64,000 nucleotides of DNA from positions 930,001 through 994,000 of the forward strand of contig NW_020194552.1 in assembly GCF_002865645.1 (NCBI RefSeq), given 5' to 3'. This DNA is from Hyaloscypha bicolor E. Lineage: Eukaryota; Ascomycota; Leotiomycetes; Helotiales; Hyaloscyphaceae. A program made the position numbers and the translations under genes. Below the pieces are notes generated by a model, which saw nothing but the letters and a program-made list of their open reading frames with translations, did not search any database and had not been told where the DNA came from. Shown here piece by piece: positions 48,843 through 59,876 of the stretch; within the stretch, counting starts at the first letter, position 1, and every line of letters starts with the position of its first letter.

Positions 48843-49312
48843 TACCCGCTCTGATCAGCTGTGAAGATCTTCTAGGCGATGTTCCCTTGTCTGCGGCCCA
48901 AACCGAGCATCGCCCAGAAGTTCTTTGGGTTCGCAAATCTGGGCGATGCGTTGACAAGCTCAATGATTGGACTTTGTGGCATGCGCAACCAACCCTCAGC
49001 CACGATCAGGACCTGGCTACGCCCGAGAAAATCGTTCAGCGGTGTGTCATCTTGGCCCTGCCTCAAGGCCCTGCCTTAAGATCCTCATGAGCTTCAACCA
49101 TTTCCAGCAAACACTGCTTGTCTACAATTCGCGCCTTCCCCTCCAAATTCGTCTTTAGATCAAAGCGAATGGCTTGAAGTTCGAGACTCTGATCTTAATT
49201 GCCATGATATGATTGCAAGATTCATTTGATCAGCTTTGTCGCAATCAGTACTTACACAGCCGCCTCAGTTTTCAGCAAACAGCACCATCGGTCAAGAGAA
49301 ATTAATTGAGAC
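48843..49312. other. intergenic stretch
   Basis: Between the transposon's right end and the zinc-finger gene nothing definite was seen. It probably serves as promoter for the gene starting at 49313. Confidence 0.5.
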
Positions 49313-51170
49313 ATGGATCATCAGTAAGAAGCACCTCTGCACTTGACGAGAGTGAAGTAACTTAGTTTCCTGACGAGGCCGTAGAGTTAACCTGCCCCCT
49401 TCGTGGAACCTGGTTAGTCAATTACTCTGGACTTTGGAGCCCTCAGCCTTCCCATATGTCAAAGCCTTGTTTAATCCTACTCATTTGGGGAACGAGTCCC
49501 GATGTGTCGAAGTGGAACAAGCAATAACGAAAGTAATAGCCTCGTGCGACTTATCGCAGAGCGAGGTAATTACGTTTCTTCATCTTGTTGAAGCGCTGGA
49601 GAAAGAGAGGGAAGAAATGGTTCTCCACCACCAAGGACGTATTGCGAATCTGGAGGCTGAACTGAAATCGACAAAAGCGAACGACTCTTCTCGCGACGCG
49701 CCACAGAAGGGTTCTCTTGGCAAGGGACAAATCGTGGAATCACCCAGGAACGAGATACAATCCTGGACCAGAAGTATACCGGGACAATTAACCTTAGTTT
49801 CATCCAACCTTCTTGCATCGCAGCCTACAAGAGCAAGTGACTCGCCAGCCAGGAGCCAATTGGCCCAAACCGAGGGAGAGACAGGCGAAGGACTCTCAAC
49901 AGGGTCGAAACATAAACACAAAGATCCCTCGAAATTCAGATTCAAATGCGACATATGCGATAAGAGCTTTACACGATCCACTACTCTCCAAGAGCACCGA
50001 AGATCTCACAACAACGAAAGACGTTGGGCTTGTCAACTTTGTCCAACACGTTTCGTGCGTTTGAAGGACCGCAACCGACACGAAGCACTTCAACATGCAC
50101 AAAAGAAGATTGAATGTGGTATATCTATTCAGACCCCGGCGGGGGTAGTATGGGAGTGGGGTTGCCATCAACGATTTGCCAGAGAAGATGGCCTCATCTC
50201 ACATCTTCGTACCGAGAAGGGTCGGAGATGTCTCGAGCCTCTTCTGACTAGCGAAGGACATTCGTTGTTTCAGATGGCTGACGAAGCGCGGGATGGACAA
50301 AAGTTCCGCTGCTCTCAGGCGAGCAATTCATGCCAAAAAGAATTTGATGGGCCTGAGCAGTTCACGAAACATCTCAGTGCGCAAGCTGGGAAGAGATGTG
50401 CTACGGAGTGGATCGTGCATCACGTCATGAAAATATATAGGGGCAAATCAGGGGATCCTTTGCTCCCTGTGCCTTCTGATGTAGGAGAGGAACAACGGCT
50501 TTGGCCAAGTCGAATTGACAATCGAGTTCCCGGAAGAAACGCCAACGACGCAGGAGAGAGAGTCCCAAAAGCTCCTGCTCCTATTCCTATGGGTTCATGG
50601 ATGTCGTCCATCAATGCGCCGCTCACTGCCGAAGCAAGAGACAAACGACCACTTGGCAATACTGCGAAGAATGGAGGCGTTAGACTCGGACCGGTTTCAG
50701 AAAGCGTGGGCCAATCGAAGGGTCTAGTGCCTAGTGAAACGATGGCCGATGAGCCATCGTCATCACCGAATGTCTCCTGCGATACGGAATCACCTCAACC
50801 ACACGGTATGTTTACTAGCTGGGTTCTGGTAGGGCAGAGGGAAAAACTTTCGTGGCTCCCTGGAGATCGATTCTGGGTTATGATCAAGTGCTCGGCGCGA
50901 CTGGAAGGAAAGTTTGTCTTCACCTTTGAAACACATTTTGGAACATACGACTCCGACGCCGCCGTGGTATTTCCAGGTTCAGATGCCATTGAAAGGTCTC
51001 AACTATATTTACATAAACTCATCTGCAATATTCCCGCGCCACAGGGAATAAGCTATCTCCGGAGGGACGTGACTGTCAAAGTACGCCCTGCTCTTGGTAA
51101 AGGGCAAGGGCAAGTGTTTCCTTGTATGGACATATGGATTTCCGACACAGATAGGTCCCTTGGGCATTGA
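49313..51170 (+). CDS. C2H2 zinc-finger protein with N-terminal coiled coil
   Basis: Proposed 598 aa. An 11-nt first exon (49313-49323, ATG in CATGGATCATCA) joins exon 49385-51170 through a 61-nt intron with a CTGAC branch site. Without it the large frame has no ATG until 49617. A coiled coil (around VEALEKEREEMVLHHQGRI) comes first. Two C2H2 fingers follow: CDICDKSFTRSTTLQEHRRSH and CQLCPTRFVRLKDRNRHEALQH. Two degenerate finger-like modules (WGCHQRFAREDGLISHL and QASNSCQKEFDGPEQFTKHL) come next. A Pro/Ser-rich linker leads to a C-terminal folded domain of about 120 residues, from GMFTSWVLVGQREK, that I do not recognise. DNA binding is likely; the target is unknown. Confidence 0.7.
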
Positions 51171-51418
51171 TGACAAAAGAAAGGGGATTGTATCCGGTCG
51201 CTAACCGGCACACCTGTGGTGAGATGTAAAAGCCGAGCAGACTTTCTGGAGGAAAGATGAAGGAATTTATGCAGAGTACAAATAATGGACAATTGACATC
51301 TTCTCCTTGAAGATATGGAGAATTTGATATCCAAGTTTTGTAAGGTTAGGACCGAAAGTCGAGAGCAATTGCTCAAAAACTCATTTATTGTCTATAAAGG
51401 AGATGTTAGACGGTTATT

Positions 51419-52740
51419 TTAAAACGCTCTCCAAACTTTAACTTTTAAACCCTCCTCCACCCAAACTGGCTTCAGCGTTAGAGCGGGATTAAGCATCTTC
51501 GGGCTTCTATCCACCGTCTCAAAGACAAATTTGATGAGCAATTCCGCTAAAATGGCCTTCATCTCCAGATACGCGAACAATCTGCCAACACAACCCCTTG
51601 GCCCACCACTGGAAGCGGTAATTGCCTATGGACTAGCAGCATCTGCGCTTAAGCTGTACTATCGATCTGTATCAAACTCATCAACATCCTCGCCCAATAT
51701 CGACGGATTCCTCTACACCATGGCAGGAACCATCGTCAGTGTAGTACCCTTGGGTATGTGCACAGCGCCAATCACCAGATCTTACACCGCCTCTCGAGGC
51801 AATGTCAGATCCAGCGAATAGAGAAGTATTGATTCTTGCAGAACATCGTTGAGAATGTAAGATTACATACTGTCGATCGTGGTATAATCTATTTCCCCTT
51901 TGCCATTTGTCACGTGCTGCGCACAGGCGGCGCACATATAGCTTCTTCACCGCCCTTAGGGCACCATCATTCATTTACAAACATACCAATATACACCCAT
52001 TTCCACCCCCACAGCTTGTCCAGGCCGTGACACCATTCTTCGTGGCGCTGAGGATGTCCTCCAGGAACCGACCCAGCATCGATGGATTCATTGCAAGTGC
52101 ATATCTTGTCCACGTCAACGGTCCTGTCGATGTTTCATGTCCAGAGATGATAAATTGAAGGATCTATCGCCATTAGCTTGGTACAAAAAGCCACTTTGAG
52201 TTAGTGAACCCACATCTTCGATAATCTGCTCGTGGCTGAGAGCCTCCTCCGGTGAAGTCAGATTTGCTTCAATCATATAAGTGACAAGATACCTGCTTTG
52301 ATATTCTTCTCCACTCCGATGTAGAGCAAAATGTGCTTCCACTTCTGAGAATCTCTTCTGCACGAGTTCTCTCACTGTGATTGTGACGGCGGGGTCAAGG
52401 CAATGGGCAAGGCTCAAAGATCCGAGGATTCCATGTACTGAGAATACTAAGCTAAAGAGAAGAAGGAGAGAGGGGGGGAAGGAGAGAGAGGGGGAAGGAG
52501 AGAGAGGGGGAAGGAGAGAGAGGGGGAAGGAGAGGGAAGGAGAGGGGTTAGAAGGAGGGAGATACTAGCTAAAACCACTGAAACGCTGGCTAGCCAGGTA
52601 AACCAGTCATGTGACAGCCACCCCCTTATGACCCTAGCCAGCGCCGTCACAGTGATCCAGAGGGCTGCTTTTGCGCGGAGGAAGCTCCTGTCTGTAGGAA
52701 GGGGAAACTATGGTAGAGGTACGAAAGTATTAACGAATAT
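51419..52740 (-). pseudogene. cytochrome P450 relic, split by a MITE
   Basis: On the minus strand a P450 C-terminal half can be read across stops. VRELVQKRFSEVEAHFALH lies before an I-helix-like stretch (52370-52150). VHIPKGTTLTMVPAMV and RNPSILGEDVDEFDTDR carry the PERF-like region. GGPRGCVGRLFAYLEMK is the heme loop near 51600, and the end is at 51419. In-frame stops at 51713-51715, 51659-51661 and 51626-51628 are explained by C-to-T or G-to-A changes at Gln or Trp codons; another is at 51782-51784. A 270-bp MITE at 52382-52651 splits the mid-region between RAKAALWIT and VRELVQK. The N-terminal half was not found. The gene is dead. Confidence 0.8.
52382..52651. mobile_element. 270-bp MITE with TGTGACGGC ends and GTGAT duplication
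   Basis: Terminal inverted repeats TGTGACGGC / GCCGTCACA are flanked by GTGAT on both sides (52377-52381 and 52652-52656), a 5-bp target duplication. The core has an expanded GGAAGGAGAGAGAGGG tract (about 52467-52550). A block reading ACTAGCTAAAACCACTGAAA is shared, inverted, with the copy at 57872-58081. No coding capacity. It is inserted in a P450 relic, whose reading frame resumes on the other side. Confidence 0.85.
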
Positions 52741-52809
52741 GATTAGAAATTCAAGAATGCTCTGCTCCAGAATATTATAATAGCAGTCTTCTAAATTTAG
52801 AGAAGACCA

Positions 52810-52852
52810 TTGTGGGAAAAGAGTAGAGTAGAGTAGAGTAGTGGATTCTACT
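52810..52852. mobile_element. truncated end of the hAT-type MITE family
   Basis: A TGTGGGAAAAGAGTAGAGTA-type start, then further GAGTA units and GTGGATTCTAC, resembles the left end of the element at 14905-15662 (TGTGAGAAATGAGTAGAGTA). It is cut off where a TGTGACGGC MITE begins at 52853. Confidence 0.6.
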
Positions 52853-53091
52853 TGTGACGGCTGGTGTCACATGGTTGGTTTCAGCCAAAGGGGTTGGTTT
52901 CAGCTAAGGTTCCAAGCTATGGTTCAAACCAAGCTCGCTTCCAAAGCTCGGCGTTTCAGTGGTCTTGGCCATACCTACTTATCCACTGCCACACCTCACT
53001 TCTCTCCTTCTCTCCTTAGCTTTAGATTCTGTAGGACATTGGAATCATAGATCTTTGCGCATCGTTCTATTGCTTTGTTCCTGCCGTCACA
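52853..53091. mobile_element. 239-bp MITE, TGTGACGGC family
   Basis: It starts TGTGACGGCTGG and ends CTGCCGTCACA. The interior has duplicated GGTTGGTTTCAGC blocks and the family's GGCGTTTCAGTGG block. Flanks are CTACT and GTACT, a possible 5-bp duplication with one change. Confidence 0.75.
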
Positions 53092-53216
53092 GTACTTCCC
53101 TTCTTTTATTCCCTTTCCTTCTCTCTCTCTCCTTCTTCTCTTTAGCTTAGTATTCTCAATCATGGGATTTTCCTGGATCTTTGAGCCCTGGCCATTGCCT
53201 CGATCCCGCCGTCACA
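53092..53216. mobile_element. half copy of the TGTGACGGC MITE family
   Basis: This matches the right half of the copy at 57872-58081: ACTTCCCTTCTTTTATTCCC, then a CTCTCTCTCC tract and TTTGAGCCCTGGCCATTGCC, up to CCGCCGTCACA. The left half is absent, replaced by the adjoining copy. The arrangement suggests one copy landing in another followed by loss. Confidence 0.75.
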
Positions 53217-53765
53217 GGTGTACTTTATGTGGGTTTTTGCCTTGTCGCAGTTTCCCTCCCACATTATACTTAATTATAATTAATACTAATTAATACTAAT
53301 TAATTAGATTTGATTATTTTTTAATATACTGCATTAGTATAGTTCGTTACGACTTTTTATCGGATTGGAAAGTATAGACTTATCTAGTTTAACAATCTGC
53401 AATCGTCTATTACAAGTAACTCTTGCATAGCAACTGCAGGCTACCTAGTCATGTGTGTATGGCTCACGTGACCACACACCCTATATTTAGCTCTGGCCAT
53501 CCGTACCACACCTCTCTTCCTTCCATATCTGAATATATTACAATACAACCGCATTTAATGCAACAGTAACTCTGGCAAGATGCAGACCGGGGTAATAGCT
53601 ACCAATGCATAGCAGACAATTCGCGATGAAATTTTGAAATTTTGAATTGCAAGTAGTCTTGTAGAAATCCTACTCCCTGCTTAGTTTTGCATTCAGACCT
53701 AGACTCAAGACATGGTTCAGACAAAGCTTGGAGGAAATTCATGATCGAAGCCTCCGGTTGGGCTC
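53217..53765. repeat. AT-rich repeat-like flank of the HET gene
   Basis: Contains TTAATACTAATTAATACTAA runs and landmarks shared with 40960-41200. The last 200 bp hold the 3' flank of the HET-domain gene. No gene seen. Confidence 0.4.
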
Positions 53766-56178
53766 TCAATTTAGTATGTAATCCTCCGGAATCAAATCCA
53801 TAATCGTTTCGCAACCCCGCTGCGACGACTGAGTAGGAACCGCCCTATCCCAAAGACCAGTGTTCGAAATATTAGTACCCGCTTGAAATCTCTGGCTTAG
53901 AATGATCGCTGGGCTAACCAGCCTCGCCGAATTAGCATCTCCGCGGACCAGAAACAGAGAGCAGCCCCCAGAAACGTGTAACAGTTTATCGCCGGCCTCG
54001 ACATTATTGGTACATACTCCTACGTAGTAATACGACTCCCCTGTTTCGACTCGCACCAGACTCAGTCTGTTTTTAGCTAAATAATTACACAACCAGATAT
54101 GAGTGTGTATAAAATTGAATGTTTTCCACCTAAAGAAAACAAGGGGAAAGACTGCGGGCGGCCAAGATGGACGCCGTGGCAGGAATATACGCAGATTCAA
54201 GCGTTCCGAGCGGAATCGGAGATAACGAAGGATGTACGATGGAGTATGTCTGCGCCGTTTATAGATGAATCTGGCCCACTCCCTAAGGCAATCTCCTTGA
54301 ATACGAAAATCTCCGGTGTTCCAGAGTGCTTGCTGAAGAAAGGTATGGACCGACCGTGACGAATTGAATGTGCCAATGAAGTCAACCAGAGCCTCGACGT
54401 TTCTGAGGTGAATGGTGCTTTCACTCGTAGTATAGAACTCTTTTGTACTCTGGAACTTGTAGCAAGAGCGCACAATGCCGAGTTGACGTGCCTGGACAAT
54501 GAGTTTGTTGCTATTCTCAGCATCCCATCTCCACACACTGTCACTTCGCGACTGAGAATCAAGCTGGGAGTCTCGCCATGCTTTGGGTTGGCTTAGGGAC
54601 CAATTCGGTACCCATGACGGTTGGCCAGGGTAGCTGTTGATGGCTGCTGGAACTAGTAAATGTAGCAAGCCGGTCGCTTTGATAAGATATACAGTTAGAT
54701 CCTTATAGATTTGTCCTGTCGATAGGTTGTAATCTGGACGAGGAATGATACATTTCATACGGTATTGCAAGACATTGTGAAGGCCGAATGCCTTATCTTT
54801 GTCGTTGGTAGCCTTTCGGTCAAGAATGACATCAACCAATTCTTCTGGAACTGAAGCTTGCGGAGGCAAACGTAAGTCGGGGGGGAGTTTGTAAAGCAAC
54901 ACTGGCACCAAGGGGCCGCAGAACAGAGACACAATTTCGTGTAACTCCCGTAAATGCTTCCGAGTATTGACGTGTTTCAATGCAATGGAGCGAGCAAAAG
55001 ACCTGTAATTTTCCAATTGAGGAAGCTTCCAGTCTCCGGTATTCCAGCTTGTGCTCTCGGAAGTGAAGCGAGCCTTGCTGTACGCAAGTGTTTTCCAGAC
55101 ATCTAGGATATCTTCAAACTCTTTGTCATAGTTTGTAAGAGGTGCGAATTGTTCCAGAAATATGATGCTGCAAACTAGCTGAACCCACTGGAGGTGGTGA
55201 TGGCCACAAACTATAATAGGGTTGGAGGCCAGTATTAGCTCCTGGTACGTCCATATGCGTCGAATCCAGTCTCGATCGAAAAGGTTTCTTAAATCTTCAA
55301 AACTGGTGCGCACCTTTCGGTGTGCTTCCTTACGTCGGCGAAGCAGGAATTTGGGTTCTGATTCTATCAATTTGAACTTTTAGCCACAGTTTAGCCAGCC
55401 CAAACTGATATCATAGTATGAGATTAGACCGCTTACTAGTACTTGGCAAAAGCTCTCCAGAACCATCTCGGAAGCAAGGATTATATAAAGACCAGAGGGG
55501 GGCCCACTTTCTCGGTTTCGATGCACTACCTTCCGCTGCGGCTTTGATAGGAAAGTATTCCAACAAACCAGTCCTAGCTAGAAAGTCCATAGCCCTATCG
55601 GATTTCTCGCTGCCTTCGCCGAGCCACATGTACGCGTTTTCGGCGCGAGAGAAGATGTCTCCCATCAACGGTATCTGCTGTACTTTCTCAAGTTCATCCT
55701 TCTGGTTGATGCAGATAGCATCAATCCAGATCGTAAACTTCCCGAGTTTCCCGCGCAAGTGTTGTAATGCAGTATGACCATTCTCAGTTAAGTTAAGAAC
55801 CGAAGCTCCGCAACTGATTGTTTGAAACTTTGGGTTTTCTCCCCACACGTACGATAGGGCGGAGAATGAGGTCTGCTCTTCCAGATCCACAATACGAAGA
55901 TTGCCAATAATTGGCCAAACCCCTTCTGTTGCTGGTGCAGCCTCAACATCTAGTACGCGGATACACTTCGAGTTTGGTGGAAGAGGTAATGATTCATAGA
56001 GATATGGTATTTTTCCATCACTCTCCCTCGATATCGCGCTGTTCTGGACTGCTGTACTATCACCCTCCATTGAAAACTTCTTCTGAACTGCCATAAAACC
56101 CGCTGCGGAATTTAGTGGGTAATAACGCGTGATGTATGGTTGTGATGCTGTCCCGAAAATTTCTGCACTCGGCCTCAT
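53766..56178 (-). CDS. HET-domain protein (heterokaryon incompatibility type)
   Basis: 779 aa from exons 56178-55437 and 55363-53766, with a 73-nt intron. The HET domain has its three landmarks: FSALSYVWGE (about residue 105), WIDAICINQ (about 150) and, after the splice, WIRRIWTYQELILA. HET domains trigger cell death on non-self recognition when hyphae fuse; they have a TIR-like fold. The C-terminal 500 residues have the layout usual in fungal HET proteins (a mid-region ATNDKDKAFGLHNVL, then a late segment near FLVRGDANSARL) without another known domain such as NACHT or WD repeats. The start at 56178 is the first ATG of the frame. It borders a large AT-rich repeat block, a common setting for these fast-changing genes. 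Confidence 0.88.
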
Positions 56179-56560
56179 CTGTTGCAAAGTCTTGGACAGT
56201 TGTTGGGATATCAACGCATGGCACCGAGGGTGAAGATGTAAGGGAAAGTGGCGAGGCCAGAAGGTTTGTTGGGCAAGCGAAATGATCAGGTCGAGATCTC
56301 AGTGTGAGGCTGTGCTAAAGGTAGCACCCTACTTTCCACTGCGATATGCATCAGTAAACAAAGCGCGACGGAAGGCAGGAAATAATTCCAAGCACAAATG
56401 TGTTTCATTGTGAATGGTCCTGTTTTGAGGGCTTAATCAGGATGGCGAAGGAAGGCTCCGCCACCGCCTCTACGAAGGCACAGCCCATAAGTATTCACAT
56501 AGCGCTAGCAGGGGTCTGATTTTCAAACCCTTACAACGCAACTACAAAATGGTATAAAAA
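56179..56560. other. upstream region of the HET gene
   Basis: Normal base composition, no gene seen. It should hold the promoter of the HET-domain gene before the AT-rich block begins. Confidence 0.5.
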
Positions 56561-57871
56561 ATAGATGAATAAGATAGAATAATAGCATACGTATATGAAA
56601 TAAGAATCGAGTTTACTAAGCTTTTTTATATTTCGTTTTAAAAAAGTTATAAGAATTTAAATTTTTTATAAACCTTTATTAATTCAATTATTATATAAAA
56701 ACTTTTAAGTTATACTTTTATAAAAAGCTATTTTAGAGTACTTAAATAATAAGAATAAAAATATATTCTTTATAATTTTATGCCTTTTATAACTATTACT
56801 TATAAAGCTTTCTTAATTAGTTTTTTTTAATAAATTATATATATTATTAAAATAAAATATAATAATAAAGTTCGAAATCGGCTTTAGTTATTATAATTTT
56901 TTTGTTTTAATTTAGTTATTTAACTAGCTTATATATATATTACTTCTTATTACTTCTAATTATTATTAATTATTTAATAAATATATATAATTATATTATA
57001 TTATTAAAGAAATAAATATAAAAATATATAAGAAATTTAAGATATTATTATAATTATATACTTTATAGCTATTATATACTCTCTATATATAAAATATAAG
57101 GCTATATTAGACTAGGCCAATTCGTATATTTATTTAATATTTATATATACTTCTTTTCTTATTTTAGTATTATTAGAATAAGAGCTATTTTATTTTACTT
57201 TTTAAGCCTAGAGCCAGGCTTTATAATAAATATTAAGCTTTATATAAGCTAATATATTATAAAATATATATTTATAATAATTTTAATTTTAATTTTTTTA
57301 ATTTTATAAAGAATTTTAAATAAACTAATTTAAAACTTTAAAACTTAAAATAAAAGAGCTTTATTTATAATAATACTTTAAAAGTCAAATCTTTAAAAAA
57401 AAAAATATTATTAAAGTATTAAAATTGAAACTTAAAACGCAAAATATTAAAAATTAAAGAATTTTTCTTTAAAAGCTTTTTTTTAATTAAAATTTAAAAT
57501 ACTAAATACTTATAAGCTAATAACTTAATTATTAAATAATCTAATATATACTTTACTAATATAATACTTCCTTAATTTATAATTACTTCTAATTAATTTC
57601 CTATTATATATTATATTTCTATTTATTTCTATTTAATATTATAAGCTATATATATCTTATATATAACTTAAAAAATATTAACTTTTAAATAAATTTTTAT
57701 TAAATTATTTTATTTTATTTAATTCAAATACATTATTAATAATTTTTAAAAAGTTTTAGAAATAAATTATTAAAAGTAAAAGCTTTTCTTTTTATTAAAA
57801 AGATTATAAACTTTAAAAACTTTTTAATAGCCTTAATATAAGAATATAAGCTAATAACTTTAATAGCTTCT
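56561..57871. repeat. AT-rich RIP-like block
   Basis: Almost pure A/T sequence with dense TATATA, TTAAAA and AAATTT runs and no usable frame. It is probably a heavily RIP-mutated repeat; nothing of the original element can be recognised. The block is interrupted at its right side by a normal-composition MITE, which therefore arrived after the mutations. Confidence 0.6.
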
Positions 57872-58081
57872 TGTGACGGCACTGGCTGGGGGCCAAAGGG
57901 GGGTGGCTATCACATGACTGGTTTCACCTAGCTAGCCGGCGTTTCAGTGGTTTTAGCTAGTATTTCCCTCCTTTTATCCCCTTTCCTTCTCTCTCTCCTT
58001 CTTCTCCTTAGCTTAGTATTTTCAATACATGAGATTCTTGGATCTTTGAGCCCTGGCCATTGCCTCGATCCCGCCGTCACA
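57872..58081. mobile_element. 210-bp MITE, TGTGACGGC family
   Basis: Ends are TGTGACGGC at 57872 and GCCGTCACA ending 58081. Read on the minus strand it aligns with 52382-52651 over most of its length, including the CCACTGAAACGCCGGCTAGC block and a shorter GGAGAGAG tract. No clear target duplication was seen. It sits inside an AT-rich block but is itself of normal composition. Confidence 0.82.
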
Positions 58082-58752
58082 GCTAGAACTTATTAGCCTT
58101 ACTAATACCGAATCTCGATTATAAGAAAAAAGTATATTAAATTAGTAATATATTATCTTAGCTAGCTTACTCGTTCTTCTAGTACTAGATTTAATTACTA
58201 ATTTAGTACTCTTTACTTTTATTTATAATATTTTATTTGCAAAGCTTATTAAGTTTATTAATATATTATTATTTTAATTATTTGCTTTATTAGCTAATTT
58301 ATAATATATTAGAGAAAGCAGGCTTGGCATTATTAATACTGCCGATGGATAATAGGAATAAAGACCCTTACTTTAGGCACTTTCTCCTCTATTTTCAGAT
58401 TTCACTCTGCTGTATCTACTAGGTAGTCATTCTATGCACTGTCAACTCTCAATATATCGCTTTTGTACCAATATTTTGATCCCATTTCAATGGGTTCCCT
58501 TGCCAGTCACGATGTCGACTGTTAATCCCGGGCTTAGGGCAGGCGCAACGCAGAACAAACAACTGGATCTCGCAAGGTGATCTCAAATCCAAGGTCTTTT
58601 ATTTATGCTTTGGGTATCCGGTAAAGTATTAGACTGGCTTGCAAGACGAGGGTCATTTCAGTGCTCTCACATCTGAAGGGAAATCTTGCTATTCCAATGC
58701 TAAATCTAATACTTGGAGAATCCATCTAGATTCAAACACCCAATGTCAATGG
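58082..58752. other. AT-rich tail and intergenic stretch
   Basis: The AT-rich block continues to about 58330, then composition becomes normal. No gene seen up to the stop codon of the reductase gene. Confidence 0.5.
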
Positions 58753-59876
58753 TCATGCAATAGGCTGACCCAATAGAGTGAGGTACTGTGTGACTACACT
58801 CTTCACCTGCTCCTCATACGACAAGAACTTTACCCCAAACACCCTCTCCGTCCGACTCGCATCAACCTTTGTCCTCTTCGTCGGAGTCGACCCCGTGTTC
58901 GGCAAGATCCCATTCTTAACCGCCTCAGGAAAGTTGCGATTCACAATCTCGATAGCATCACTCCAGACCGTCCCTTTCGCGCCTTCCGAAACGGCAAGGA
59001 AGCTCTGATTCCCTTCGATCTTGGGCTCAAGTGCTTTGACGTGGAGATTAGCGACGTCCCACACGTGCACCGAAGTGCTGGGGATCGCACCCCAGCCAGA
59101 ATCTTCGCCGAGGACTTGTGCAAATGCTGCGCGGACGGTGGCATCGGCGATGAGCTTTGGGTCCGTAACGAGCTCGTTCTCGCCGACTACGAAGGCGGGC
59201 ATGATGTGAATAATATCAAACAGTGGCTTCTTCTCCTTCACGAAATCCTTTGCGGCAGCGAGAGCGCGCTTCTTGCCAGCCGCGTAGGCTTCGAATGGGT
59301 GGTGGTAGGGTGGAGCTGGGTATTCGGCTTCGTAGGTATCTGGAAAAGCCGAGTAAGTCAGCCGGTGTCAATTGAAGCTGCGTCTTGGAAGGGTTCGAAA
59401 ACAAGGAGGTATCACTTACCATCGAATACCGTATCAACCTCTTTCTGGCTAAACTCCTCCCATGGGATAATCCCAACCTCTGAAGAAGTAATGACAACCC
59501 GCTTCACCGATGTTGTGTTGAATGCAGAGTCGAGGATCCCAAGGGTTCCCTTCAAAGCTGGCTGGATGAAATGGGCGTCGTAGTCGCTCTCGGAATCGTC
59601 GCCATGAATGGTCCCTGATGCAATATGCATGATGTATTTAGCACCTTTCACTGCATCGTCGTAGGCGCCATCGGCTAGCATATCGGGGACGGTGATGAAG
59701 GTGAGTCGTGGGCCTGGGTTGATTGCCTTCACGGTGGGAGTTGCGAGGATCAAGTCTGCTTTAGCTTGGCTGCGGACTGCGGCGCGGACGGAATATCCAG
59801 CTTCGAGGGCGAGGTGAATGGTTTTGATACCAATGAGGCCGCTGCCGCCTGTGATGAGTACGAGGCCGCCAGACAT
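58753..59876 (-). CDS. NAD(P)-dependent extended SDR reductase (ketone/dihydroflavonol reductase type)
   Basis: 347 aa from exons 59876-59420 and 59339-58753. The Rossmann motif ITGGSGLIG (about 8-16) binds NADP(H). VVITSSEV holds the catalytic Ser region, and Y-x-x-x-K is present as YAAGKKRAL. IMPAFVVGE is the substrate-side motif of the dihydroflavonol/cinnamoyl reductase-like group that includes yeast Gre2. It reduces a carbonyl or oxidises an alcohol; the substrate is not predictable. It reads in the same direction as the salicylate hydroxylase-like gene upstream, from which it is separated by about 940 bp. Confidence 0.88.
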
